From positions 1-47,679 of the forward strand of contig PAAY01000069.1 in assembly GCA_002698985.1 (NCBI GenBank): DNA of 47,679 nt, in the 5' to 3' direction. The translations under genes and the position numbers were made by a program. The stretch comes from Saprospirales bacterium. Its GTDB lineage: Bacteria; Bacteroidota; Bacteroidia; Chitinophagales; Saprospiraceae. Shown piece after piece: positions 26,656 to 34,282 of the stretch. How positions within the stretch are numbered: position 1 is the stretch's first letter; each line of letters opens with the position of its first letter. Under the pieces are notes generated by a model, which ran no database searches, was not told where the DNA came from, and worked only from the letters and a program-made list of their open reading frames with translations.

Positions 26656-26872
26656 GAGGATTATGGAAGATTATGGGGATTATGGGGATTATGAGGATTA
26701 TGAGGATTATGAGGATTATGAGGATTATGAGGATTATGAGGATTATGGTGGATTATGAGGATTTGCTGTTCTGCTACGAGCTACAGCCTGCCCCGAGAAC
26801 TCGGGGAGCTACGAGCTACGAGCCACAGCCTGCCCCGAGAACTCGGGGAGCTAACAGCTACGAGCTAACAGC
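26653..26872. repeat. GGATTATGA array plus GAGCTAC heptamers with CCCCGAG hairpins
   Basis: 26653-26763 is a 9-bp tandem array (ATGAGGATT, eleven or so copies) touching the TauE start codon. 26773-26872 is GAGCTAC heptamers with two copies of the hairpin CCCCGAGAACTCGGGG (26791-26806 and 26833-26848). The right edge supplies the last codons and the stop of the epimerase gene. Confidence 0.9.
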
Positions 26873-27268
26873 TTCCTGGCACAGTTCCACCAGTACGCCG
26901 TTGGCGGATTTGGGGTGGACGAAGCAAACCAGTTTGTTGTCGGCTCCTTTTTTGGGCTCTTCATTCAAAATGCGAAAACCGGCAGCTTTTAGTCGCTTTA
27001 TTTCTTCGTAAATGTCCTCCACCTCAAAGGCGATGTGGTGGATGCCTTCGCCTCGTTTTTCGATGAATTTGGCGATGGGGCTGTCTGCTGTGGTCGCTTC
27101 CAGCAATTCCACCTTCGACTCACCCGTCAGGAAAAAAGAAGTGACGACCCCCTCTGATTCCACGGCCTCTTCTTTGTAGGGCTTGACGCCCAACAGGCTT
27201 TCATACAATTCATTGGCAGCTTCCAGATCTCTGACAGCGATGCCGATGTGCTCTATTTTTCTGACCAT
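26858..27268 (-). CDS. mce: Methylmalonyl-CoA epimerase
   Basis: Interconverts (S)- and (R)-methylmalonyl-CoA in the propionate/succinate route. A small vicinal-oxygen-chelate protein of 136 residues with two paired beta-alpha-beta-beta-beta modules. Metal ligands fit the family: His7 in IEHIGIAV, a glutamate in VELLE (54-57), His78 in GIHHIAFEV and Glu128 in VLVELC. The ATG follows a clear -7 box (27289-27296) by 20 bases. The C-terminal VSS and stop codon are written in the GAGCTAC heptamer array; the natural end is probably close to ELCQE. No methylmalonyl-CoA mutase is nearby. Confidence 0.93.
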   Translation of the reverse strand: MVRKIEHIGIAVRDLEAANELYESLLGVKPYKEEAVESEGVVTSFFLTGESKVELLEATTADSPIAKFIEKRGEGIHHIAFEVEDIYEEIKRLKAAGFRILNEEPKKGADNKLVCFVHPKSANGVLVELCQEAVSS

Positions 27269-27288
27269 GACGTTTTATTTTGGATGCG

Positions 27289-27296
27289 CAAAGCTA
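27289..27296 (-). promoter_or_regulatory. Promoter -7 box of mce (TAGCTTTG)
   Basis: Exact TAnnTTTG on the minus strand, 20 bases before the mce ATG; predicted leader about 15 bases. Identical in sequence to the box of the BNR gene. Confidence 0.62.
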
Positions 27297-27312
27297 ATGA
27301 ATTGAGCCCCGT

Positions 27313-27643
27313 GCCGATCCCGAATCCCGAAGGATTTCGGGATTCGGGATATCGGCTTCGGGGGAGGAACTGAGGATGTGAGGATGCGAGGATTTGAGCC
27401 CCGAAAGCTTTCGGGGGAAGAACTGAGGAACTGAGCGCCCCGATAGCCATCGGGGCAAAAAGTCTTTTTCAATTGGAGAAAACGAAAGTCCACGCTGGTT
27501 CCGGACTCCGTCCGGGACCCCATCTTGTCGGACTCTGTCCGACTTTTGTTCAGAAAGAAAAATACCCGCTGTCGCAATACCCCTCCCCACTGCTCGTCCC
27601 GAGCTGTGCTCGGTGACGGGAGTAAGTTGCGGCCTCCGGCCGC
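27313..27643. repeat. Cluster of hairpins and GAACTGAGG words in a divergent gap
   Basis: The gap 27269-27795 between divergent mce and the RNase H gene has no credible ORF. It holds at least five strong inverted repeats: 27313-27356 (nested, loop GGAT), CCCCGAAAGCTTTCGGGG (27399-27416), CCCCGATAGCCATCGGGG (27438-27455), GTCGGAC-TCT-GTCCGAC (27527-27543) and GCGGCC-TCC-GGCCGC followed by TTTT (27629-27643). GAACTGAGG words occupy about 27365-27436. Since both genes point outwards, none of these can be a normal 3' terminator for either. Confidence 0.8.
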
Positions 27644-27783
27644 TTTTAAGGAACCAAAGAAATGTGTACTACTTTGGTGCTTGGCCAATCACTAGCTTCT
27701 TTTCAATTTCACCATTGAAAATACCTGTAGAATTAAAACACCCCACTCCATCGGTTCCTCAGTACCTTATTTAATCATTTCCC

Positions 27784-27791
27784 TACATTTG
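27784..27791 (+). promoter_or_regulatory. Promoter -7 box of the RNase H operon (TACATTTG)
   Basis: Exact TAnnTTTG on the plus strand ending only four bases before ATG 27796. If transcription starts at the usual distance, the mRNA would begin at or next to the ATG, that is, leaderless. Confidence 0.6.
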
Positions 27792-27795
27792 TGCG

Positions 27796-28428
27796 ATGAG
27801 CAATAGCAAGAAGAAATACTACGTAGTGTGGGTAGGCGCCAAACCGGGGATTTATGAATCCTGGGACCAGGCTAAGGCCCAGATAGCAGGCTTTCCGGGG
27901 GCGAAGTACAAGTCCTTTCCGACGAAAGCCGAGGCTGAGCGCGCCTACCGGCAAGCGCCTTCCAACCACATTGGTAAGGGTACCGGCAGTGCCAAATCCA
28001 AAGCAGCCGTGGTGCCTCGCAGTAAAATCGTGTGGAACAGTATCAGCGTGGATGCTGCCTGCAGCGGCAATCCCGGCGTGATGGAATACCAGGGTGTGCA
28101 CACCAAAACCGGGCAGCAGATCTTTCACCAGAAGTTTCAGTTGGGAACCAATAACATTGGCGAGTTTCTGGCCATCGTTCACGCCCTGGCACTCTGTGAA
28201 AAACAGGGGAAAGACACCCCCATCTACACCGATTCCCGAACGGCGCTGGCCTGGGTGCGGAACAAAAAGTGCAAATCCACCCTGCCGCGGGATGCCCATA
28301 CCGAAAAGTTGTGGCAACTGGTGGACCGGGCCGAAGAATGGCTCAAAACCCACACCTGGAAAAATCCCATCCTGAAATGGGAAACCGAATCGTGGGGAGA
28401 GATACCCGCTGATTTTGGAAGAAAATAA
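27796..28428 (+). CDS. rnhA: Ribonuclease HI with N-terminal caulimovirus-VI (viroplasmin) domain
   Basis: Degrades RNA in RNA-DNA hybrids. The 210-residue protein joins a small N-terminal viroplasmin-like, hybrid-binding domain (KKYYVVWVGAKPGIYESWDQAKAQIAGF, about 7-53) to a catalytic domain by a Lys/Ser/Gly-rich linker. Catalytic acids fit the family: Asp86 in SVDAACSGNPG, Glu123 in GEFLAIVHAL, Asp146 in IYTDS and a C-terminal Asp206. This bacterial arrangement is standard in Bacteroidota. First gene of a three-gene operon (8- and 3-bp gaps to the next two), with the -7 box almost touching the start codon. Confidence 0.94.
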   Translation: MSNSKKKYYVVWVGAKPGIYESWDQAKAQIAGFPGAKYKSFPTKAEAERAYRQAPSNHIGKGTGSAKSKAAVVPRSKIVWNSISVDAACSGNPGVMEYQGVHTKTGQQIFHQKFQLGTNNIGEFLAIVHALALCEKQGKDTPIYTDSRTALAWVRNKKCKSTLPRDAHTEKLWQLVDRAEEWLKTHTWKNPILKWETESWGEIPADFGRK

Positions 28429-28436
28429 CAACGGCT

Positions 28437-29756
28437 ATGGATTTTCTAAAAAAACTCTTTGACCGCAAACCAGAGGCCCCGGGCATCTTTGACACCCCCG
28501 TGCGTTTTGGCAGGTTCAGCGATGTGTACCGGACCGCTGAGCAAAACGCAGCTTTTGACGAAGCCATCAAAGACCATAAAAAGGGAAACTACCTGAACTC
28601 CTACCGGCATTTCCTCACCTTCCTGAACCACCCGAAAGAGGAAAACGTGAAACTGGAGGACGCCGGAAAGCGGCTGGATTTTGAGATCTACCAGGGTTCC
28701 AGAAAAATCACGGGTTATGCCACCCCGGAAAAATTTTATGCCTCTTCAAAAATTGCGCAAGCGAAGGAACTGAGCCCGAGTTTCATGCGACGGCTGCTGG
28801 AGCAAAACTTTGAGCTGAAATACAGCCGCTTCTCTTTGAGTCCGGCAAATGAAATCGTCATTCTCTTTGAAAGTGCTGCGCTCGATGGTTCGCCATACAA
28901 ACTGTATCCGGGGCTGAAAGAGATGGCGGTTTTTGCCGACAAAAACGACGACCTGCTGATCGATGAATTTGAACAACTGGACCATGTGGACCAGGCACCG
29001 ATCCGTACATTGCCCGATGAAATTGCCAATGCCAAGTATGAATTCATCATCGCTGAAATCAAATCGGTGCTGGCACGCATGGACAAGGGCGACCCGGACC
29101 CAGCGAAGTATCCGGTTGGCTACTCCTTCCTGCTGTTGAGCACTGCTTACAAGCTCGATTACCTCACCAAGCCGGAAGGATACCTCATGGAAAGGCTGGA
29201 AAACGTACATCGCATCGCTTTCAGACAGGATGGATTTGGCCCGGCGAAAAAGAACGAGGAGATCCGAAAGGAATTCGAAAAGCTGTTGGCAAGGCCGAAA
29301 GAAAAATACCTGCGGGAGCTTTACGAGGTGCGGTCCACCTTCGGTATCACCGGGCCTATAGAGCACAAAAAACTGGCCCTGATCATCGAGCAGGAACTGC
29401 CTCACATGAACTGGTACCTGGAAAATGGCTATGATGAAATAGCCCTGGCGGTGCCCGAGTACATCGTTTCGCACTGCTTGTTTTACTACTCTATTCCGCC
29501 ACCCGACAAAGCCCTGTTCCATTTGTTCCTGAATGTGGCGGAAGCCGACTACTTCAGGTCCATCGGAATTCCCGCATTGCGGAACGGAAACACACTGGAC
29601 AAAAAAGGCATCCGCAACGCCATCGAGTTCGTGGAAGACAGTTTTGAGGAGCAATACCCGGAACTGAACATCGATCACAGTGTTTTGAACTATGACTCGC
29701 TGCCGCAATTTGCGAGGAGTTTTCTCACCATGGTCAAAAACCTGAACATCAGTTAG
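28437..29756 (+). CDS. Hypothetical cytoplasmic protein, 439 aa
   Basis: I recognise no family. The protein is soluble, acidic-basic mixed and mostly helical by composition, without signal peptide or membrane segment. A first part (about 1-60) contains EAIKDHKKGNYLNSYRHFLTFLNH, like a single TPR-type hairpin. A middle alpha/beta portion (about 65-170) has KLEDAGKRLDFEIYQGSRKITGY and SRFSLSPANEIVILFES, reminiscent of a type III chaperone-like or YbjN fold. The C-terminal half is helical (PHMNWYLENGYDEIALAVPEYIVSHCLFYYSIP). It lies 8 bp after the RNase H gene and 3 bp before paaD, so it is co-transcribed with both; that does not reveal its job. Confidence 0.72.
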   Translation: MDFLKKLFDRKPEAPGIFDTPVRFGRFSDVYRTAEQNAAFDEAIKDHKKGNYLNSYRHFLTFLNHPKEENVKLEDAGKRLDFEIYQGSRKITGYATPEKFYASSKIAQAKELSPSFMRRLLEQNFELKYSRFSLSPANEIVILFESAALDGSPYKLYPGLKEMAVFADKNDDLLIDEFEQLDHVDQAPIRTLPDEIANAKYEFIIAEIKSVLARMDKGDPDPAKYPVGYSFLLLSTAYKLDYLTKPEGYLMERLENVHRIAFRQDGFGPAKKNEEIRKEFEKLLARPKEKYLRELYEVRSTFGITGPIEHKKLALIIEQELPHMNWYLENGYDEIALAVPEYIVSHCLFYYSIPPPDKALFHLFLNVAEADYFRSIGIPALRNGNTLDKKGIRNAIEFVEDSFEEQYPELNIDHSVLNYDSLPQFARSFLTMVKNLNIS

Positions 29757-29759
29757 GCT

Positions 29760-30242
29760 ATGAACAAAGAAGAAATCCTCAGGATTCTCCAATCCGTTAC
29801 TGATCCTGAAATTCAAGTGCTGACCCTCGAGGACATGGGCATCATCCGTGACATCAACATTGACGAAGACGAAAAGGTGGAAGTCGTGATCACCCCGACC
29901 TACACCGGATGCCCGGCCATGGACCTCATCGCCGTCAACATCAAATCTGCCCTGCAGGAAGCCGGCATTCAAAACGTGGAGGTAAAAACCACCCTGAGCC
30001 CGGCCTGGAGCACCGACTGGCTCAGCGAGGAAGGCCGCAAGAAACTCAAAGCATACGGCATCGCCCCACCGGAAAAGGCCGCCGGCAAATCCGCCCTCCT
30101 CGGCCTGGATGGCGGCGTGACCTGCCCCCGCTGTAATTCCACCAATACCCGCCTCATCAGCGAATTCGGATCCACTGCCTGCAAAGCCCTCTACCAGTGC
30201 AATGACTGCCTCGAGCCATTTGATTATTTTAAGTGTATTTGA
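29760..30242 (+). CDS. paaD: PaaD-like protein (1,2-phenylacetyl-CoA epoxidase subunit D / MIP18 family)
   Basis: MIP18 (DUF59) domain at about 5-80 with PEIQVLTLEDMGIIRDI and the conserved TYTGCPAMD (47-55) cysteine, followed by a C-terminal zinc-ribbon-like module: Cys122, Cys125, Cys141, Cys147, Cys150 and the near-terminal Cys159 (TCPRCNS, STACKALYQCNDC, FKCI). This arrangement is that of PaaD/PaaJ, thought to help mature the iron centre of the phenylacetyl-CoA epoxidase. No paaA, B, C or E is adjacent; the gene is instead third in the RNase H operon. Either the other paa genes are elsewhere or the protein serves another iron or Fe-S target. The stop is followed by GTTGAGAGG words. Confidence 0.88.
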   Translation: MNKEEILRILQSVTDPEIQVLTLEDMGIIRDINIDEDEKVEVVITPTYTGCPAMDLIAVNIKSALQEAGIQNVEVKTTLSPAWSTDWLSEEGRKKLKAYGIAPPEKAAGKSALLGLDGGVTCPRCNSTNTRLISEFGSTACKALYQCNDCLEPFDYFKCI

Positions 30243-30248
30243 TCCGGG

Positions 30249-30296
30249 AGGTTGAGAGGAGTTGAGAGGAGTTGAGAGGGGTTTAGAGGAGTTGAT
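30249..30296. repeat. GGTTGAGAGG array after paaD
   Basis: Four to five decamers, C-free on the sense strand of paaD. Words contain TGA in shifting frames. Confidence 0.85.
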
Positions 30297-30341
30297 CCCG
30301 ACATTCACTGGGAGGGCCACCTTACCAGCGCCGTTGCCCCC

Positions 30342-30476
30342 TAAACTCCGGCGAAGCCGGACTAAACCAGCCGAAGGCGTTTAAACTCAGCAAAGCCGTG
30401 TAAACCTGCCAAAGGCGTTTAAACTCAGCAAAGCTGTGTAAACCTGCCGAAGGCAGTTAAACCCGGCGAAGCCGTT
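30342..30476. repeat. 19-bp tandem array of mini-hairpins
   Basis: Seven units beginning TAAAC at 30342, 30363, 30382, 30401, 30420, 30439 and 30458: a 21-bp first unit, then exact 19-bp spacing. Each unit centres on a tiny stem with GAA or AAA loop: CCGGC-GAA-GCCGG, GCC-GAA-GGC, GCC-AAA-GGC, CAGC-AAA-GCTG, CTGCC-GAA-GGCAG, CGGC-GAA-GCCG. Both stem sides change together between units; only unit 3 pairs poorly. Confidence 0.85.
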
Positions 30477-30481
30477 TAAAC

Positions 30482-30509
30482 CGATATAGCCGGCAGACCG
30501 GCTATATCG
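30482..30509 (-). terminator. Perfect 12-bp hairpin at the MATE gene end
   Basis: CGATATAGCCGG (30482-30493) pairs fully with CCGGCTATATCG (30498-30509) around a four-base loop. The TAG stop of the MATE gene (30502-30504) lies in one arm. On the minus strand it is followed by GTTTAAAC rather than a long T-run, so termination strength is uncertain. Confidence 0.6.
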
Positions 30510-31887
30510 CAACCCGCTTCCACCTGCCTTTGCGGAAGAGCCAGATCATGACCAGCGACATGGTGGCTTCGCTGATGGCCACGGCCCAGCAAACACCGGC
30601 CAGGCCCCATTCCAGTTGCGTAGCGAGGAACCATGCCAGCGGAATTTCCAGCATCCAGAAACAGAAAAAATTGGTGATGGTGGGTGTGCGGGTATCGCCG
30701 GCGCCGTTGAACGACTGGCTGAAAACCAGCCCATAGGCAAACATCACATAGCTGGCGCAAAAGATCCGCAAGGCCAGAATGCCCGCCTCCACCACCTCGG
30801 GATGGGCATTGAAGCGGGGAATGGTCCAGTGAGCCGTGCTGAACAGGATGATTGAGACGAACAGCAAAAAAAACATGGTGTAATGGGCCGTGAGCCAACT
30901 GGACCGCTCGGCCCTCTCCGGCTTGCCGGCACCCAGGTTTTGCCCTACCAGGGTGGCAGCAGCGTTCGACAAGCCCCACACGGGCATGAAGGTGAAAATG
31001 ATGATTCGAATGGCAATGGTGTATCCCGCCAGTGACTCACTGCCAAACTCGGCAATGATGCGCATGAGGAATATCCAGCTGGCCGACATGATCAGGTACT
31101 GCCCCGTACCACCCGCACCGATCGAGATGAGCTGCCGGATGAGTTTCCATTGCAGTTGCAGCTTGTTCAGCACCAGCTTCACCATGCCCCGCCCCCTGAA
31201 CAGCAAATAAATCTGCAAGCCGACGCCGATGCCACGGCCTATGCTGGTGGCCACGGCAGCCCCGGTAACGCCCAGTTCAGGAAATGGCCCGATTCCGAAG
31301 ATGAAAAGCGGATCGAGGATGAGGTTGATGCCATTTGAGAGCCACAGCACCCACATGGCATAGGCCGCATTGCCGGCTCCCCGGAAAACGGCGTTGAAAA
31401 CAAAGAGCAGCATGATGACCCCATTGGTGCCAAACATGATGCGGGTGTAGCCAGAGCAGGCGGCAATCAGCTCCTCGCTGCCGCCCATCAGCCTGAGAAT
31501 GTCTTCGGCAAAAACGAATCCTGCCACTCCTATCACAGCAGCGATGAACAAGGCCAGCCAGGTGGCCTGCACCGTTACCTCACCGGCCTTTTCCGGTTTG
31601 CCCTCTCCCACCCTGCGGGCCACCATTGCCGTGACCGCCGCACTCAACCCGATGGCAATGGAATACACCAGGGTAATGACGGACTCGGTCAGTCCTACCG
31701 TGGCCACGGCATCCACACTCACCTTGGACACCCACCAGGCATCCACCAGAGCGAACAGCCCCTCCATCAGCATCTCCAGTACCATCGGAATGCTCAACAG
31801 CACAATGGCCCGCCGGATACTGCCCGATGTAAAGTCCTCCTCCTCCCCACGAATGGCCTGACGGAATATCTTGAAAAGTTTCTTCAA
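30502..31887 (-). CDS. MATE family multidrug/toxin efflux transporter
   Basis: Twelve-helix cation-coupled antiporter of 461 residues that exports organic cations, drugs or metabolites. No ATG occurs near the expected N-terminus. I choose TTG 31887 because LKKLFKIFRQAIRGEEEDFTSGSIRRAI aligns by eye with Bacteroidota MATE proteins starting MKKL; TTG 31902 is the alternative. The two MATE halves are visible (SIPMVLEMLMEGLFALVDAWWVSKVS and, in the second half, GQYLIMSASWIFLMRIIAEFG ... VGQNLGAGKPERA). The reading frame stays open far upstream to 33888, but that part is antisense to the ABC exporter. Divergent from that exporter across about 200 bp. The stop is inside a terminator-like hairpin. 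Confidence 0.9.
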   Translation of the reverse strand: MKKLFKIFRQAIRGEEEDFTSGSIRRAIVLLSIPMVLEMLMEGLFALVDAWWVSKVSVDAVATVGLTESVITLVYSIAIGLSAAVTAMVARRVGEGKPEKAGEVTVQATWLALFIAAVIGVAGFVFAEDILRLMGGSEELIAACSGYTRIMFGTNGVIMLLFVFNAVFRGAGNAAYAMWVLWLSNGINLILDPLFIFGIGPFPELGVTGAAVATSIGRGIGVGLQIYLLFRGRGMVKLVLNKLQLQWKLIRQLISIGAGGTGQYLIMSASWIFLMRIIAEFGSESLAGYTIAIRIIIFTFMPVWGLSNAAATLVGQNLGAGKPERAERSSWLTAHYTMFFLLFVSIILFSTAHWTIPRFNAHPEVVEAGILALRIFCASYVMFAYGLVFSQSFNGAGDTRTPTITNFFCFWMLEIPLAWFLATQLEWGLAGVCWAVAISEATMSLVMIWLFRKGRWKRVAI

Positions 31888-32094
31888 TGCGGGTGATTTC
31901 AATTTTCCAAAAGGGCGTCGAAAGTAGGAATTAGGGCGGGATGTAAGGTAATTGCAGGCGTCAAAGCGCAAAGTCAATGCTACTTCTGCCTGCGTTCTGA
32001 TTGCCCTCCCAACTCCGCCAGCCTGCTGACATATTCGGGATAGCGTATTCGGTTTGCCCTGATTTTTGATTTTCTTCGTCACAAACTCGAGCCC

Positions 32095-34272
32095 ATGCGC
32101 TTTCCTTTTTTTCCACAGCATGATTCCAGCGACTGCGGGGCGGCCTGCCTCCGCATGGTGGCGGCGTGGTATGGGCTGCACCGTCCCCTGTCGAACTGGC
32201 GGGAGTTGACGCAGCCCGACAGCAGCGGGGTGAGCCTGGCCGGGCTGGAGCACGCTGCCCGGTCGGCGGGATTTGAGTGCATGTTGGCGGAACTCGATTT
32301 TGACGAAAAAAACGGAGAGCCCGGCCTGCGGCAGGCGCCCCTGCCCTGCATCGTGCATTGGGAGGGCAGGCACTTCGTGGTGGTGTACCGCATCGGCCGG
32401 CACAGCGTAGGTATCGCTGATCCGGCCAGCGGCAGGCACAGGCTCCGCACTGCGGATTTCGTGGAGCGGTGGAAATACGGTCAAGCCAAAGGCAGGGTTT
32501 TGCTCTTGCAGCCCGGACCAGCATTTACCGAAGGAAAAGAAGACCATGCCGGTGGAGGTTGGCGGTTCATGCTGCAATACCTCCGCCCTCACCGCCGGCT
32601 GCTGGTGCAGGTGCTGATGGCCTTGCTCATGGCGGGAGTGGTGCAGTTCCTGCTCCCCTTCCTGACCCAGGCGGTGGTGGACATCGGCATCCAAAACCGG
32701 GATCCGGGTTTCATCTGGCTCATCCTGGCGGGGCAGTTCATGCTGTTTGGGGGGCAGTTGCTGGTGCGCTTCCTGCAAGACCGCATCGTGCTTTACATCG
32801 GCACCCGCATCAACGTGAACATGCTCGGTGATTTTTTGAAACGGCTGCTCAATCAACCCATCGCCTTTTTTGAGAGCCGCATGACCGGCGACCTCATGCA
32901 ACGAACCAACGACCACCACCGCATTGAATCCTTTCTCACGGCGGGCATGGTGCGCATTCTTTTTTCGGTCTTTACGCTGGTGGTTTTTGCCGTGGTGCTG
33001 GCGCTTTACAGCTTGCAGGTTTTCCTCGTCTTCGCAATGGCCAGCCTGCTGTACAGCTGGTGGTTGCTGCTTTTTCTTCGCAAACGGGCCGCAGCTGACA
33101 GGCGCCAGTTTGCCGCTTCGGCAATGAACCAGAACACCCTGCTGGAAATGTTCGAAGGCATCCGTGAGATCAAACTGGAAGGCAGCCAGCAAAAACACCG
33201 GCTGGCATGGGCTGCCGTTCAGGCAAGGCTTTTCGATGCCAACCTCGATGCGCTGCGCATAGCCCAATGGCAGGAGGCCGGGGCCGTTTTCATTTCGCAG
33301 ACCAAAGACCTGCTCATCACGGCACTGGTGGCGCTGGCGGTGATAGACGGCAGGCTGAGTTTCGGTATGCTGCTGGCGGTCATGTTCATCATCGGTCAGT
33401 TGAACCTGCCTTTGCAACAGTTGATCGCTTTCGTTCAGGCCGGCCAGGACGCCCGCATCAGCCTTGAACGCTTGCGGGAGATTGCGACGACAAAAAACAA
33501 AGAGAAGCCGCAAGGGATAACCGAAATCCCGCAAGGCGACCTGGTGCTGCAAGATGTCAGCTTCCGCTACTCCCCGCTGGACGAGGCGGTGCTGAAGGAT
33601 GTTTCCCTGCGCATTCCTTCGGGAAAAACAACGGCCATCGTCGGTGAAAGCGGCTGCGGCAAAACCACCCTGCTGAAACTGTTGCTCCGACTTTACGAGC
33701 CCGAAAGCGGGGAAATAACTGTGGGCGGCGTTCCGCTCCGTCAACTCGACGAAGCAGCCTGGCACCGGCACTGCGGATCTGTATTGCAAGACGGCTATAT
33801 CTTTTCGGGCACCATCGCCGACAACATTGCTGAAAGCGAGGAAAACCCCGACAGCATCTCCGCTGCAAAGCTGAAACGAGCTGCCCACACGGCCTGCCTA
33901 GACGATTTCATAGAGCAGTTGCCCAAAGGATTCAATGCCGAAACTGGCACCCGTGGCGAACGGCTGAGCCAGGGCCAGCGCCAGCGGCTGCTCATTGCCC
34001 GGGCGGTTTACAAAGAACCCGATTACCTTTTTCTGGATGAACCGACCAACGCACTGGATGCTCACACCGAAAGTCTTATTTTGGAGCGGCTGAAAAATTT
34101 CATCAAAAACCGGACAGTGGTGCTGGTGGCCCACCGGCTCAGCACCATCAGGGCCGCTGATCAGATCCTGGTCATGAAAGACGGCCGGATCACGGAAAGC
34201 GGCACCCACAACGAGCTGATGGCCAAGAATGGACATTACCGTGAGCTGGTTGAGAAACAGGTTTTTGGATAG
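32095..34272 (+). CDS. Peptidase-containing ABC exporter (C39 peptidase, PCAT/bacteriocin type)
   Basis: Inner-membrane exporter of 725 residues that cleaves a leader from a peptide substrate and exports the mature part. The N-terminal C39 peptidase is intact: Gln8 and Cys14 in PQHDSSDCGAACL, His93 in GRHFVVVY and Asp109 in IADPASG. A six-helix membrane domain follows (about 165-450). The ATPase domain has Walker A GESGCGKT (519-526), signature LSQGQRQR (about 624) and Walker B LFLDEP (about 645). The partner adaptor gene lies 300 bp downstream. No double-glycine precursor peptide was recognised nearby. The final codons GTTTTTGGATAG match the start of the adjacent 48-bp repeat units, so the gene end is repeat-derived. 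Confidence 0.94.
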   Translation: MRFPFFPQHDSSDCGAACLRMVAAWYGLHRPLSNWRELTQPDSSGVSLAGLEHAARSAGFECMLAELDFDEKNGEPGLRQAPLPCIVHWEGRHFVVVYRIGRHSVGIADPASGRHRLRTADFVERWKYGQAKGRVLLLQPGPAFTEGKEDHAGGGWRFMLQYLRPHRRLLVQVLMALLMAGVVQFLLPFLTQAVVDIGIQNRDPGFIWLILAGQFMLFGGQLLVRFLQDRIVLYIGTRINVNMLGDFLKRLLNQPIAFFESRMTGDLMQRTNDHHRIESFLTAGMVRILFSVFTLVVFAVVLALYSLQVFLVFAMASLLYSWWLLLFLRKRAAADRRQFAASAMNQNTLLEMFEGIREIKLEGSQQKHRLAWAAVQARLFDANLDALRIAQWQEAGAVFISQTKDLLITALVALAVIDGRLSFGMLLAVMFIIGQLNLPLQQLIAFVQAGQDARISLERLREIATTKNKEKPQGITEIPQGDLVLQDVSFRYSPLDEAVLKDVSLRIPSGKTTAIVGESGCGKTTLLKLLLRLYEPESGEITVGGVPLRQLDEAAWHRHCGSVLQDGYIFSGTIADNIAESEENPDSISAAKLKRAAHTACLDDFIEQLPKGFNAETGTRGERLSQGQRQRLLIARAVYKEPDYLFLDEPTNALDAHTESLILERLKNFIKNRTVVLVAHRLSTIRAADQILVMKDGRITESGTHNELMAKNGHYRELVEKQVFG

Positions 34273-34282
34273 GGTTTTTGTG

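Noticed and set aside
26673-27011. Plus-strand peptide beginning MGIMGIMRIMRIM
   Set aside because: Translation of the 9-bp GGATTATGA array and GAGCTAC heptamers, then antisense to mce.
27275-27688. Minus-strand ORFs in the divergent gap
   Set aside because: They run through hairpins and words and overlap the mce promoter.
31888-33888. Upstream extension of the MATE reading frame to more than 1100 codons
   Set aside because: It is antisense to the ABC exporter, whose catalytic motifs are intact; the translated extension has no recognisable domain.
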